Shown here: piece after piece, positions 1-10,562 of the stretch
How the letters are laid out: every line of letters starts with the position of its first letter
Position numbering within the stretch: position 1 is the stretch's first letter
Origin: Ceratotherium simum simum
Taxonomy: Eukaryota; Chordata; Mammalia; Perissodactyla; Rhinocerotidae
Assembly: GCF_000283155.1 (NCBI RefSeq)
Contig: NW_004454288.1
Span: 1,275,237-1,339,236 of the forward strand
Direction: 5' to 3'
DNA length: 64,000 nt
Translations under genes and position numbers: made by a program
The notes under the pieces: generated by a model
The model's database searches: none
The model's input: only the letters and a program-made list of their open reading frames with translations
Told to the model about the DNA's origin: nothing

Positions 1-51
1 ATCTCGTTGGCTTTCTGGGTGGCGGGCAAAAACGGACCTGGTGCGGTAACA
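1..51 (+). repeat. 3' tail (U5-like) of a retroviral-type LTR, cut by the window edge
   Basis: The last bases before position 51 (GCGGTAACA) and the preceding GGCGGGCAAAAACGG stretch resemble the 3' ends of the LTRs ending at 543 (GGGCAGTAACA) and at 60543 (ATCGGTAACA). This is read as the U5 end of an LTR whose body lies left of the window. It could instead be a chance match, since only about 50 bases are visible. Confidence 0.4.
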
Positions 52-60
52 AAGCCATAT

Positions 61-543
61 TGTAGAAAAGAAAAACCCTATTGTAACTTTGAAGGACCTC
101 TGACCAACTAACCCAGCTGGATATGCAGCCTCCAGGAGATCTAACTGCTCTGTGGATTTTACGACCCCTGCTTGTGCATGTACGTCCTAGCTGCGATAAG
201 TTGATAACTTTGTTTTTTTTGAGTTCCTCAGGAATGTGATGACCCCCAAACAGAGAATCTATGCTGACAGCCATCATCAGTGACAAGTGAAAGACCTCGT
301 GTGGCACTCTCAGTCTGTAACACCAGAAGGTCAACATTCCTAACCCCCTCCCCAATAACCCAATGGCCTATATAAGTGCTGTAAGATTTCGTGCCCCCTT
401 AAGATGGTTCTTTTTGACGTGAGTCAGCCATCTTCCCTCTTGCTAGCAAGCTGTAATAAAAAAGTCCTTTTTCTCCTACCACCTTGCCTCTTGACTATTG
501 GCATGTCTTGCTGCGAGCAAAGGCCCCACGTTGGGCAGTAACA
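61..543 (+). mobile_element. Solitary LTR of an endogenous retrovirus (class I-like)
   Basis: The block begins TGTAGAAAAG and ends AGTAACA, fitting the TG...CA ends of retroviral LTRs. A TATA box (TATATAA, 369-375) and a polyadenylation signal (AATAAA, 455-460) are about 85 bases apart, the usual U3-R order. The 4-base flanks (ATAT before, ATAG after) match at three of four positions, compatible with a decayed target duplication. No gag, pol or env sequence is next to it, so it is read as a solo LTR. The family name is not known to me. Confidence 0.6.
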
Positions 544-639
544 ATAGGTTTTTGTTTTAAGAAGTCTCTATATTTTTCTCTTTCCCAGCACTTATCACAA
601 TCTATAGTGATCTTTTTTTTTCTTTATTGACTTGTTTGT

Positions 640-765
640 TGTCAGCCTTCAACTAGAACATAAGCTACGTGAGTAGCAAGGACTTTCCCTGTCTGTTCAC
701 TACTGTACCCCCAGTAACTGGCACACTGTAGGTGCTCAAGTATTTTTAATCTCGAAGGTGGGGGT
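640..765 (+). repeat. L2 LINE 3' end fragment
   Basis: The sequence follows the L2 3' end pattern: 'CTAGAACATAAGCTACGTGAG', then 'TTCACTACTGTACCCCCAG', then 'GGCACACTGTAGGTGCTCAA'. These match the known tail motif (actively clipped, diverged copy). It is a transcriptionally inert fossil. Confidence 0.5.
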
Positions 766-1540
766 ACTCCCAGAAATACAGCAAGAAGCTTGAAACATAG
801 TACCTGATGGTGAGAGAGATGGCTGAGCAAAGACGGTGGTTAGGAAAGAGAACTGGTGGTGACTCGTTTTGGAGGGGACCGCTTCTGTTCCTCAAGCAAA
901 GAGCATAAAACAATAAGATTTTAGGAGGATTCTTCTCTACGACTCTACGGGTTATTTAAAAGTCAGAAACTTCATACCAGTGGCCCTACAAAGGAGAAAA
1001 GGAGACCCTTATTACTAACTGAAAGCTTGACTTAAGCTTAGCTAAGATTTTACTCCACACCCCTTAGTGACAAGGCTGGTACAGAAATGAGGGCCATCAC
1101 TTCCTCTTTTATTTAAAAAAAAAAAAATGTAAAAGAAAAAACAAAGAGAGAAAAAAAAACTTACTGAACTCTGAACTTCCTCTCTTTTAACCGCAACTTA
1201 CTACGGACTTACTTTGGTAAAAAGATTGCCAAATAAATAATAATCAGGCACTTCATTGGTGCTGACTGATAAAGTTTCCATCCAAAACTCTGCCTGGAAC
1301 AATGCCTACTGATTCCAACCTTGTAAAGCAGCCAGTTGGGGATTCTGACGGTAAGGGGACAAAACTGACCCAAAGCTGCCATGAAACTGTCTAGCTCAGC
1401 TTCGGGGCTGCTACAGCTCCACTCACAGGGCAGACACTCTCCACGCCAAAATGAAACCAGGCCCAAACTGGCAGCCTAGTCTGAGGCCCAAATCCACAGC
1501 CAGATACCCTGGAGGGAGCTTGGACACTGGGGTACAGCAG
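766..1540. other. Interval with no recognised gene or repeat
   Basis: AT-rich ordinary sequence with a poly-A stretch near 1117-1130 and A-rich runs to 1160. The open frame at 1209-1466 on the minus strand has no recognisable domain and no supporting signals. Confidence 0.5.
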
Positions 1541-1544
1541 CCTG

Positions 1545-1640
1545 AGTTTGGGCTCAGGCTCTTACTAGCTCTGTGATGTTAGGGAAGTGGATTAACCTCT
1601 CTGGGCATCCGTGTTTCCATATATTAGAAAGAAAGAAGGC
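1545..1640 (+). repeat. MIR SINE fragment
   Basis: The segment contains the MIR core: 'CTTACTAGCTCTGTGATG' followed by 'TTAACCTCTCTGGGCATC' and 'GTTTCCATATATTAG', corresponding to the central tRNA-SINE core that normally reads as the 'acttactagctgtgtgacc' block. Diverged and truncated at both ends. Confidence 0.5.
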
Positions 1641-2350
1641 TTTTGTTTCTGGTATGGTCAAGCAAACTTCAACTGGGCCCAACCTTCCCGTAAATAGCAA
1701 ATATAACTCTGGGAAAAATTTTGTTTTTAATTTTTTATCTGAAAGCAGTGGAGAGTAAACAAAAGAAGGCAGACTCGGTGTTGGGGGGCGCTGACACTGG
1801 AAAGAAGGGAGGAGGCCATTTTACAGCTTTTTACCCTGAGAGCAGGCCGCAGTCAGCACCAAGGGGTAGCTAAAACTCCTACACAAAACCCTAAGTCTTT
1901 CTGGCTTGCAGACCCAAGGGTCAGATTTCAGGCCAACACAGTTCCTAGAAAGTGAGGAGGGAATGCAAAGACAGAGAGAGCCAAGAGAGAAGGAACCCCA
2001 AATTCTGTATATAAACTCTACTCAAGAGTCTGCCTGACTCTTGAATCATGCACGCATGGGACAGCCTCAAAGAAGACTCAAAGATAAAATAAAAAACAGA
2101 ACTGATGTCTGAGCTGATGTCCAAGAGACAGTTTACTGTCTTATGAAGACAAAAATATCAACGTTCTTCAGGAAATACAACAGAATCCAGAGTCTCCCCA
2201 CACAACACACACACTGTCCAGGATACAACCTGAAATTACTCAACATACGAAAAACCAGGAAAATATGACCCAATCTCAAGAGAAAAGATAGTTAAGCAAG
2301 GAAAAAAAAAGAAATAATTCCAACTAGGTTGGGGCAATAATCCGAACTTG
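1641..2350. other. Interval with no recognised gene or repeat
   Basis: Mixed AT-rich sequence. A short A-rich stretch occurs near 2300-2312. The frame at 1573-1758 is partly MIR and has no domain signal. Confidence 0.45.
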
Positions 2351-2354
2351 TATG

Positions 2355-2580
2355 AGATACAATGCATTCAGTGGCAAGTAATAGCAAACCCATCTTGAAA
2401 TGGTTTAGGCAGTAAGAGAATTTATTACCTAACAAAACAAAATTTCCAGAGATAAGGGTATATCAAGGTTAGTTAATTCAGTGTTTCAACGACATCATGA
2501 AGGACACAGTTCCTTTCCATCTTTCCACACTGCCATTCACAGCAGGTCAGCCTTGTCCTTCACGGTCAAGATAGTGTTAC
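2355..2580 (+). repeat. Copy of an unclassified dispersed repeat ('family X')
   Basis: The order 'GTGGCAAGTAATAG', 'TTTATTACCT', then 'CATTCACAGCAGGTCAGCC' resembles four other segments in the window (37745, 41780, 46430, 52500), all in the same orientation. I could not name the family. It may be an old LTR or LINE end. Confidence 0.3.
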
Positions 2581-2894
2581 TGCACAAAATTGGGGTTCTC
2601 TTACCTGATACACATAAACAGCCAATTAATTACAGCATCAGCTTTTGGGGGAGAAATCAGCTTTATTCTGCAAGATCAATCTGCAGGGAGACAAGGGGCA
2701 TATGCCCTCAGATCTGTCTCCCAGATTCAGGATTTGGGGTGAAATTTAAAAGGCTAGGGAGAACAGGCTGGCATGGGGAAATGCTGGCAGGACAGGTTTT
2801 GATTGGTGGGCTTCAAGCATTTACGGTAAGGTTTTAAACATTTATGACAGGGTAATAGCTGCCACAATTCCAAGGTATGACATGAGGTACTTGA

Positions 2895-3170
2895 GACAAA
2901 TGTTTTGTCCTTTGTCCCCTTCCTTCCTGCTTTGTCATTCTCCTGTGAGGATGACTCTTGGAACTTATTACAGCCTTCTTGGGACCAAGAGGAGAGATAC
3001 TGATCACACTTGGAGGATGGCAGAGCAAATAAATGGGAGGATCTTGAGTCTTCAATGACCCTGTCAAGCCTCTGATTAAACTAACCCTAGAACCACCTAC
3101 CTCCAGACAGAGTTAAGTGTTCTGTTATTAACAACCAAAGCATCCTATCTGAAACAACTACTACAACTGG
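2895..3170 (+). repeat. LTR-like ancient repeat, 3' end
   Basis: The ordered motifs 'GGGACCAAGAGGAGAGA', 'GGATGGCAGAGCA', 'AACCACCTACCTCCAGAC' and 'AAAGCATCCTATCTGA' match the 3' half of an old mammalian LTR-like repeat that is also seen at 38937-39125. Family assignment uncertain. The preceding 260 bases (2600-2860) may be another LTR in reverse orientation, but this is weaker. Confidence 0.35.
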
Positions 3171-3339
3171 AAAACTAATAACATTTTCCCTAAATAGGAG
3201 ACAAGTATGGAAAACACAATGAAAATTAAAATTATTAAATTCTAGCTGACACATAGCTCCAAGCCTGAGGTTGCCCCATCCTTTCTGTTTAAAAGGGAGG
3301 TGAGCATGCATCAGAAAGATGTTTTAAGATCCGATAGCA

Positions 3340-3641
3340 CCAGGTCGGCCCCGTGGCTTGGCGGTTAGGTGCGCACGCTCCACTGCTGGCAGCCCGGGTT
3401 CGGATCCTGGCCGCGCACGGACGCACCGCTTCTCCGGCCACGCTGAGGCCACGTCCCACATACAGCAACTAGAAGGATGTGCAACTATGACGTACAACTA
3501 TCTACTGGGGCTTTGGGGAAGAAAAAAAGGAGGAGGATTGGCAATAGATGTTAGCTCAGAGCCAGTCTTCCTCAGCAAAAAGAGGAGGATTAGCATGGAT
3601 GTTAGCTCAGGGCTGATCTTCCTCACAAAAAAAAAAAAACA
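3340..3641 (+). mobile_element. ERE SINE, full length
   Basis: Complete tRNA-derived SINE. The head carries a pol III A box (TGGCTTGGCGG) and B box (GGTTCGGATCC). The body has 'CATACAGCAACTAGAAGG' and a duplicated 'ATGTTAGCTCAG' block, followed by a poly-A tail. A 14-base target duplication (AAGATCCGATAGCA at 3326-3339, AAGACCCGATAGCA at 3642-3655) brackets it. Mobilised by L1 machinery. The open frame across it (3358-3678) is only the SINE read through. Confidence 0.95.
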
Positions 3642-3655
3642 AAGACCCGATAGCA

Positions 3656-4166
3656 ACAAACTGAGACATTCTGCTTAACAACCAGAAGAATTAAAAGAGA
3701 ACTGAAGGGAAAAAAAAAAAAAACTATATAATTCCAAGCTGTGTAATGTCATATACAATTAAAATCTTCAAGTACCACCAGTAATATGCTTTAGATATTT
3801 TGAAAAATATAGCCCTGTTATTAGTAATTCCCAAATCTTTACCTCCATCCCCGACTTCTCATTATTCCCAACTGCCTTTTGGACACCTACACCTGAATAT
3901 ACCATAGGTATCTCAAACTCAACATTGGCAATGCAGAATTCACTATCTTCGCCCCCAAGCTTTCTCCTTCTCTTCAATTTTCTACTGCTATTTATAATAC
4001 TCCTATTCAGCAAGTACTCAAATGAAAACTTCCTCAATAGCTGACAATATTCATACTACTATTTTCCATACCTTGTGCCAGGCAAAGTGCTGCTATGCCC
4101 CACACACACATTATCGTATTTGATCCTCACGGCTCTATGAGGAAGGTATATTATTTTCATTTACCT
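3656..4166. other. Interval with no recognised gene or repeat
   Basis: AT-rich. Short poly-A run at about 3710-3723. Downstream part (4060-4160) may be a MIR fragment in reverse orientation ('ATTATCGTATTTGATCCTCA', 'CTATGAGGAAGGTATATTAT'), interrupted by the ERE that follows. Confidence 0.4.
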
Positions 4167-4425
4167 CTTTTTTTTTTTTTTTGGCAGGGAAAGATTTGCC
4201 CTGAGCTAACATCTGTTGCCAATCTTCCTCTTTTTTTTTTCCTCCCTAAGCCCCTGTACACAGTTGTATATTCTAGTGGTAAATCATTCTAGTTCTTCTA
4301 TGTGAGCAGCCACCACAGCATGGCAACTGACAAACGGGTGGCATGGTTCCACAACTGGGAAGCGAACCTGGGCCGCCGAAGCAGTGAGCGCCATACTTTA
4401 ACCACCAGGCCATCAGGGTGGCTCC
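4167..4425 (-). mobile_element. ERE SINE, older subfamily
   Basis: Reverse-strand copy: poly-T at the left is the tail, followed by 'CCTGAGCTAACATCTGTTGCC', and the tRNA-like head 'CTTTAACCACCAGGCCATCAGG' at the right. The flanks CATTTACC (4159-4166) and CATTTAGCC (from 4424) look like the target duplication. More diverged than the copy at 3340. Confidence 0.85.
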
Positions 4426-5029
4426 ATTTAGCCCTTTTTAAAAATGAGGAAGCTAAGGATAAGAAATCTGTCTCAGGTGACAGGATTTGAATCTAGATCT
4501 GTTTAATTCCCCTTTTTTCCTACTTCACAAAACAAATAGAGACCATCAGACAAGAAGTCCTCCACTGGTCTCTAAGCTTATTCTATTTCCCATCCATTTT
4601 TCCCTTCTTTTCTCATCTGCACCCATGCTTTCCCCTCCCGAAGCTGTCCTCCTTGGTCCTTCTCTTCCTTGACCCTCTTTCATCAGCACTTAACGTCGTC
4701 AACTTAACCACCTTGAGAAGAGTCTTGCTCATTTCTGAATCGTGGACGTCCTTCTCTCCTGCTTTCCAAGTTCTCCCGCCTTCTCTCTGCCCCTCCACAT
4801 CTCCTCTTCTCCAAGCTTAACATTCCTGGCCCTCCAACTGCTTCCTCCTAACAAGTGTCCCTTCGCTCTCATTCCTCCTCCCACCTCGCTGACTCTCCCT
4901 CACTCTTCTGCTGCTTCTGCTCCTCACAACTCAACTCAGAACCTGGGCTTGGGCTCCCCCATGCAGCCTCCCCAGGACCCGGGGAAGCAGACTGCTCCCA
5001 CCGTCCCCCCCTCCACCACCACGACAGCT
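4426..5029. other. Pyrimidine-rich interval, no gene recognised
   Basis: From about 4560 to 5000 the plus strand is strongly C/T-rich with many CTCC and TTCC runs. The several overlapping frames on both strands here are low-complexity shadows. The block could be a degraded upstream part of the L2 that follows. Confidence 0.4.
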
Positions 5030-5165
5030 CATATCACACTGTGTTATCAATGTCTGGTTTATGGGGCTTTCCTCTGAGCCTGGGGACTGCTTGAGGGCAG
5101 AAACATGCCTTATTTCCCTATATCCCCCCATACACGTGGTGGCCGAATATGCCAGCTGGACCACA
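5030..5165 (+). repeat. L2 LINE 3' end fragment
   Basis: 'GACTGCTTGAGGGCAGAAAC' followed by 'GCCTTATTTCCCTATATCCC' matches the 3' end of L2 just before its tail. Truncated, no coding potential. Confidence 0.4.
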
Positions 5166-5299
5166 CTGCTGTTACTCCTTTTATATTACTCTCCTCTGAG
5201 CGGATTTTGGAAAGGATACACAGGGATGTAAACCACACCTTGTATTCCACCTTCTGTGCCTTGGCCAAAGGCTGATCAGGGCTCCTGGCAGAGAACTTG

Positions 5300-5500
5300 A
5301 ACCATGAGCTTCAGAATCATGCGTTTGCCACCCTCTTCAAATATTTCTTAGCTTCGAGACCTAGAGCAAGTTCCTTAATGTCCCTGAGCCTTAGTTTCTT
5401 CATGGAGGTAAAATGAGACTTATTCATTTTGTGAGCGTATACTTTATATGAGATCATATGTGAATCATTCAGCTCAGCGCCTCAAGAAATTAAAACAGCT
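5300..5500 (+). repeat. MIR SINE
   Basis: Contains the MIR order: 'TTCTTAGCTTCGAGACCTAG', 'CAAGTTCCTTAATG', 'CCTGAGCCTTAGTTTCTTCA' and 'GTAAAATGAGA'. A second half follows with weaker similarity. Confidence 0.6.
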
Positions 5501-5904
5501 CTTCAGGGAAGTATTATCATTCCATGGACGTGTCTGCTTCTATGTGACCCCTTCCTTCCAAACGATGCAAAGACTTTCATAGTTCTCAGGCTCCTCCCAG
5601 CCCAGCAACTCAGACACAAAGAAATCAGCTGACTGTGGTCACATGACCACCGAAAGCCCTCAGACCAGAAGCCACTTTCTGAACCCCTTATTCAGGGTTA
5701 CAGCTGAAAATCTACAGATGTGCAAACTTCTGCACTGGAAAAAAACAACTGAACAATTGAAAGCTGTGGCAAGCACGCTTTCCTGGCCCTGAGAGATGAG
5801 CAGGCTCACCACCACGCACCGCAGAGCCAGCCCGATTGCTGTCTGCCTCACTCTGCAGCAGCCTTCCCCACCATGACGCTCGCCCACCCTGAGCCCTTCA
5901 CCTT

Positions 5905-6115
5905 AGTGGCTGCGAATTTGGAATCTGACTCACACAAACTCAAATTCAATCTAGCCTCTGCAGTTCTCAGGAAAATTCTTTATCCTCGCCGAGCCTGTTT
6001 CCTCATCTCTGAATGGGGATAATAATAACAGCAAATCTTAGTGGAGGGTGAAGATTCAAATGGATGAAGTTTGTGAAATGCCCAGCTCACTGCAAGCCCC
6101 CAAATATTAGCTGTC
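5905..6115 (+). repeat. MIR SINE
   Basis: 'GGAATCTGACTCACACAAAC', 'GAGCCTGTTTCCTCATCTCT' and 'GAATGGGGATAATAATAACA' follow MIR order. The element ends shortly before a short CATCAT-rich simple repeat. Confidence 0.65.
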
Positions 6116-6142
6116 TTCATCATCATCGTCACCATCATCATC
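6116..6142 (+). repeat. Short (CAT)n simple repeat
   Basis: Interrupted CAT/CGT trinucleotide run of about 27 bases at the tail of the MIR. Read on the minus strand it gives the run of Asp/Glu residues seen in one spurious frame. Confidence 0.8.
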
Positions 6143-6164
6143 TCTACATTCTTGGTATACAACC

Positions 6165-6365
6165 CTAAACTCAAATCTCTGTTTGAATCCTAAACCTGTG
6201 TAACTTTGAAAAAACTTCTTAACTCTTTGTGCTTCAGTTTTCTCAGCATAAAATGAGAATAATAACAGTAGCAACCTCATAGGATTGTTGCGAGGATTAA
6301 ATGAGTTAATATGTAAAGCACTTAGAAAAGTGCCAGGCACACAGTCAGTACTCGGTAAACACCAG
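6165..6365 (+). repeat. MIR SINE, nearly full length
   Basis: Strong MIR match: 'CAGTTTTCTCAGCATAAAAT', 'GAGAATAATAACAGTAGCA', 'CCTCATAGGATTGTTGCGAG', 'GATTAAATGAGTTAATATG' and 'AAGTGCCAGGCACACAGT' in order. It lies just 20-60 bases after another MIR in the same orientation. Confidence 0.8.
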
Positions 6366-8430
6366 CTCAAATCAGAGCATTTGAAAGCCTTATTTGAAGA
6401 CATCCAGGAAATGGAAAATTTCCTTGGCCTGTCTCCCCAGCTAATAGAGACCCTCCTAGGGACTACAGAAGAACATACATACATGCTCAAGCAGGGACAT
6501 GGCTGGCCCTGATTTCACTCTTTTCTTGAACTTGACTTATTTGTCCCATCCGGAGCACCCTGGCTCCCCTATGGCCCAAGGGCCCCAAATCAGAGAAGGT
6601 CAAAAGAGAAACACAATGAGGCCAGCTGTCATTTGGGCCTCCACCTATTGGGAACACCAGAGAATGTAAACACACAGTGAATCCCAGCCCTTGGAAGTCA
6701 AAGCTGCAGGCTGCCCCCAGCAGAGGCCACCATGTGGATACAACCCACCTCCATGCTGGCATGCTGTTCCCACATCTTCCAGTGGCTCTGTGCAACCCCT
6801 GAACACCTCCTCCTCCTCCCTCTGGGCTGATTCTGTTCATAAAACACTTCTTTCTCAACCCACATCATCCCCCAGGATAACCAGCTCCTTTTTTCTGCAG
6901 GAGAGGGACAGCTCTCCACCAGCACTTGACACAGTACTGGGACACTTCACCCAAGTGACAGGTCAGGCCAGGCAGTTGCACCAAAACCAACAATTTCATT
7001 TAAAAAAACTCTTATCCCATACTTAGAATTCTATTTGGAAAAAATAACTTTCATCAGTAATATGTTAAAGCTCAAAGATGATAATCAAAATAATCTTGGG
7101 ATAAGATTATTGTCATCGGGTGAGAAGATAAAGAATTATAAAGAATTCAAAACAATGCATTTATATCATCTCTAAAAATAAATAAAGCCTCAACAGTCCA
7201 TGGGCCAATTTCATGAGCCTCTAGCACCTCTTCTCTATACTTTTCACAATGATTTTCAAACTGTGTTGACTATTACCTATGGTGAGAAACACATTTTACA
7301 TTTGACCCAGTTCACACATGTGTGTGTGTGTATATATATATATATATACATTATATGAAATAAAAGTTTTCTGCAATAAAACTTGCACTTCCTGAGTGTG
7401 ATGCATTCCAATATTTTCCATTCTCTCTCTTCACGGTGCTCATGCCTACTAAATTGATTTCATGACTCTCTAACGAGTGATGATCCACAGTTTAAAAAAT
7501 AAATGTAGAGGAATTCAAGAAAACTTATCCCAGAGCGGAAATGCAATAAGGTGTAAGGGTTAAGGCCAACAAGGCATTGAAGTCATGGAGCCCAGGCTTA
7601 GGATACAGGGTGGGATCTCCTGTGACTCAGGAGAGTATGGCAGAAGGGAAGTTAGGTGAGGTATGTGAATCCCAGACCTCCTTCCTGCTAGCTGGATGAC
7701 TTCAGCAAGCCACTCCCATGTCCCTAGGCCTAGTTGGATTAAGGATCTCTGTAAATGGTATTCTAGTTTTGGCAAGTTTTGGATTAAGGCTCTCTGGCAA
7801 TGGTATTATAGTTCATATGGTCTATGAATCCAGATAACTAAATTTCTTCTGTGAAGGGACCAATGAAGCCCCACAAGCTTACTAACAGTCAAGGAGGTAG
7901 AGTTTGGAATGAACCTCTAAGAGAGACCTGGAAGCATGCAGTGGATCCCAAAGTACATCCCCTAGACCTTCCTCACACCTGCAGGGCCAAGACCCTCATT
8001 CCCCCAGCAGCTGGGAATGTTGAGGGCCAACGGCTCACAGCTGCATGCCCCCTGGGAATCCTCCCTTGAAGAAAGAAGCTGTCTTGCTCGAGGCAATGCC
8101 ACCTTCCCAAGAGCAGCCCAAGCCAATGCCCACGTGGTGCAGGTCCCCACTGTCCCAATTCTGAAGGGCCGGCCCAGCTCCAGCCGTGGGATTGGCTTTG
8201 GTCTCTATTACAACTACTGCACCACAGTTCAGCTTCTCTCTTCCCCTGCTTCCCTCAGTCCCTTACAGGGTCGTTCCCAAGAGCTACTCCCCCATACACC
8301 ACCTGTATGCAAATCTTCACCTTTTAAGGCAAAGCAGCAATGACACTGGCCAGAGTCAGAGGAGGAGAACTAAGTGAGAAGAGTGACTTTAGGACATTTT
8401 TCAAGACTGTTTTTGAGAATTTTTTTTTCA
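6366..8430. other. Long interval without a recognised gene
   Basis: Mostly single-copy-looking sequence. Frames at 6487-6858, 6691-7026 and 8017-8343 overlap each other on both strands, have no domain signal and begin at non-exonic positions. A weak MIR core may lie at 7685-7740. A dinucleotide repeat at 7319-7348 is listed separately. Confidence 0.45.
7319..7348 (+). repeat. (TG)n(TA)n microsatellite
   Basis: A run of TG repeats passes directly into about nine TA repeats. Compound dinucleotide repeats like this are usually length-polymorphic. Confidence 0.95.
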
Positions 8431-8645
8431 GAACTAATATTTAATGAGCAATCATGTTGTTTGCATGCCCCATCTCATTCAATCCACATGGCACCCTAGG
8501 CTCTGTGTCGTTGCCTTTATTTCACACATTAGAAAACCAAAGATTAGAGAGGTTAAAAAAGGTGCCCAAGACCTTACATGTGATCAGTGGTGGAGCTGAG
8601 GTGAACCCATGCCCTTGACCTTGGCCCACTCCACCGCAGCTCTAC
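8431..8645 (-). repeat. MIR SINE, reverse orientation
   Basis: In reverse MIR order: 'ACTAATATTTAATGAGCA', 'CATCTCATTCAATCC', 'AGATTAGAGAGGTTAA', 'GTGCCCAAGACCTTACATGT' and 'GATCAGTGGTGGAGCTGAGG'. Confidence 0.65.
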
Positions 8646-8775
8646 GATCACACTTACCACACTGGACTACACAGATTCATTCGCACGTCTGTCTCTATCT
8701 TGGATCTCTCCCTCCTCTAGGGCAGGGGCCTCGTATTCTGAATCTCAAGCTCTTAGTGCAATGCCAAGTACATGG

Positions 8776-9378
8776 CAGGACCCAGGTGGTAGTAATGATA
8801 GTATTTGGTGGTAGTATTCAGTAGTAATGGAGGTAGCATTCAGTAGTAATGGTGGTAGTATTCAGTAGTAATGGTGGCAGTATTCAGCAGCAATGGTGGT
8901 AGTACTCAGTAGTAATGGTGGTAGTATTCAGTAGNNNNNNNNNNNNNNNNNNNNNNNNNNNNNNNNNNNNNNNNNNNNNNNNNNNNNNNNNNNNNNNNNN
9001 NNNNNNNNNNNNNNNNNNNNNNNNNNNNNNNNNNAGTATTCAGTAGTAATGGTGGCAGTATTCAGCAGCAATGGTGGTAGTACTCAGTAGTAATGGTGGT
9101 AGTATTCAGTAGTAATGGTGGCAGTATTTAGTAGCAATGGTGGTAGTATTCAGTAGTAATGGTGGCAGTATTCAGTAGTAATGGTGGTAGTACTCAGTAG
9201 TAACAGTGGTAGTATTTAGTAGTAATGGTGGCAGCATTCAGTAGTAATGGAGGTAGCATTCAGTAGTAATAGTGGCAGTACTCAGTAGTAATGGTGGCAG
9301 TATTCAGTAGTAATGGTGGCAGCATTCAATAGCAATGGAGGTAGCATTCAGTAGTAATGGCGGTAGCATTCAGTGCTT
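8776..9378 (+). repeat. 22-bp minisatellite
   Basis: Tandem array with a unit of 22 bases, consensus AGTATTCAGTAGTAATGGTGGT or close to it as read in two halves (AGTATTCAGTAG + TAATGGTGGT). The period is directly visible: the C of CAG falls at 9063, 9085 and 9107. About 22 units are visible around a 100-base gap. Units vary at a few fixed sites (CAGCAGCAA versus CAGTAGTAA, ACTCAG versus ATTCAG, GGAGGTAGC versus GGTGGTAGT). The unit is not a multiple of three, so no coding repeat is implied. Confidence 0.95.
8935..9034. other. Assembly gap (100 N)
   Basis: Exactly 100 unknown bases inside the minisatellite. The round size suggests a placeholder of unknown length, so the true array may be longer or shorter. 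Confidence 0.98.
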
Positions 9379-9389
9379 CGTGTGCAATA

Positions 9390-9427
9390 AGCCCTGCGCT
9401 GTGCCCTTAGCCCTGTGCTGTGCCCTT
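9390..9427 (+). repeat. Tandem duplication of a 19-bp unit
   Basis: AGCCCTGCGCTGTGCCCTT (9390-9408) is followed at once by AGCCCTGTGCTGTGCCCTT (9409-9427), one mismatch. It sits 12 bases after the minisatellite. The sequence after it looks like a reverse MIR core. Confidence 0.85.
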
Positions 9428-9569
9428 TACGCGGCATCTCATTTGGCCCTGCCACTTCCCTATGAATATGTCCCCTTATTAGGTGTAAGCAGTGAGCACT
9501 CACTTGGGATCTGCCACAGATTCAAGTTCAGTTCAGGAGATGCACACTGAAGCATGTTTTAGAGAGTTA

Positions 9570-10085
9570 AGCAATCATGAGGGCCGCAATGAAATTGGTC
9601 TGGTAGGTTTCCAAAAATGCCACACATAATTTGCAGCTTCTCCTATCAAGAGGAAGAGTCTATTCCCTCCTCTATTTCCTCCTTTATTTCTGAGAAGGGC
9701 TTGTGATTTGCTTTCATTAATAGAATATGCGGAAATGACACTGTGCAAGTTCTAAGCCTAGGCTTCAAGAGGCCTTGCAGCATCTGCTTTGTGCACTGCA
9801 AACGCAGCCACCACCATGTGACTAAGCTTGGGCTAGCCCACTGGAAAATGAGGGACCACCTGGAGAAAGGCCCCAGTGGTCCAAGCTGGGAGAAAGGCAT
9901 CCCAGCTAAGGCCTCAGACATGTGAGCCCGGCCAAGAACAGCCAACCCCTGCCTAGACCAGAAGGACCACCCAGCTGAGCCCAGCCCAAATTACTGATCC
10001 ACAGAAACAAGAGCTAAATAAAATGGAGGTTATTTGAAGCCACTAACGTTTGAAGTGGTTTGTTAGACAACAATAGATAACTGGT
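9570..10085 (+). mobile_element. MLT1-type (MaLR) LTR
   Basis: The 3' part is characteristic: 'CTGATCCACAGAAAC', 'GAGCTAAATAAAATGGAGG', 'GAAGCCACTAACGTTTG', 'GTGGTTTGTTAGACAACAAT' and 'AGATAACTGG'. These correspond to the polyadenylation region and end of MLT1 LTRs. Upstream text ('GTGACTAAGCTTGGGCTAGC') fits the body. The frames 9646-9945 and 9743-9925 are chance frames within it. Confidence 0.65.
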
Positions 10086-10320
10086 TTGTTAGGTGTCCAG
10101 TCAAATATCCAAAAGTAGAACCACCAAAGGATTCTTCTATCAGAGAGATGACAAACAAACAAAAGAAAAGAACTAAGTGATCCTGTCCCCAACTCAAAGA
10201 GAAGTGTTTACGAGGTCCATTAGCAACCAGAAGAGGGAAGAATTCTGACTGGTTGGAAAACTGGAAATTCTGACGAGAACTAGATTGTTCTAATAGCTAA
10301 AAGCAAAAGGGGGCTTCTTT

Positions 10321-10562
10321 TTTTTTTTATGAGGAAGATTGGCCCTCAGCTAACATCCGTTGCCAATCTTCCTCTCTTTGCTGAGGAAGATTAGCCCTGA
10401 GCTAACATCTGTGCCCATCATCCTCTGTTTTTTATGTGGGATGCCGCCACAGCATGGCTTGATGAGCAGTGCGTAGTTCCATGCCCAGGATCTGAACCTG
10501 CGAACCCTGGGCAGCCGAATCGGAGTGTGCAAACTTAACCACTACGCCACTAGGCCAGCCCC
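10321..10562 (-). mobile_element. ERE SINE (subfamily with two GCTAACAT blocks and a short body)
   Basis: Reverse copy with poly-T at left, two 'CTGAGCTAACATC' blocks, 'GGGATGCCGCCACAGCATGG' and the tRNA-like head ending 'ACTACGCCACTAGGCCAGCC'. Excellent target duplication: AAAGGGGGCTTCTTT (10306-10320) and AAAGGGGGGCTTCTTT (10563-10578). One G differs in length. Confidence 0.95.

Noticed and set aside
61..543. Promoter of a host gene (TATA box and AATAAA)
   Set aside because: The signals are arranged as in a retroviral LTR, and no host exon follows. Co-option as a promoter is possible but unsupported.
3340..3420. tRNA gene (A and B boxes present)
   Set aside because: The pol III boxes belong to tRNA-derived SINE heads that have lost the acceptor-stem pairing and cloverleaf, and that end in SINE bodies. 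The same holds for the other ERE heads.
3358..3678. A 106-residue protein with similar relatives elsewhere in the window
   Set aside because: It is the ERE SINE translated. The similarity follows from SINE copies, and the starts used are not ATG in most cases.
8776..9378. CRISPR-like array
   Set aside because: The 22-base units are contiguous with no spacers, and the host is a mammal. It is a minisatellite.
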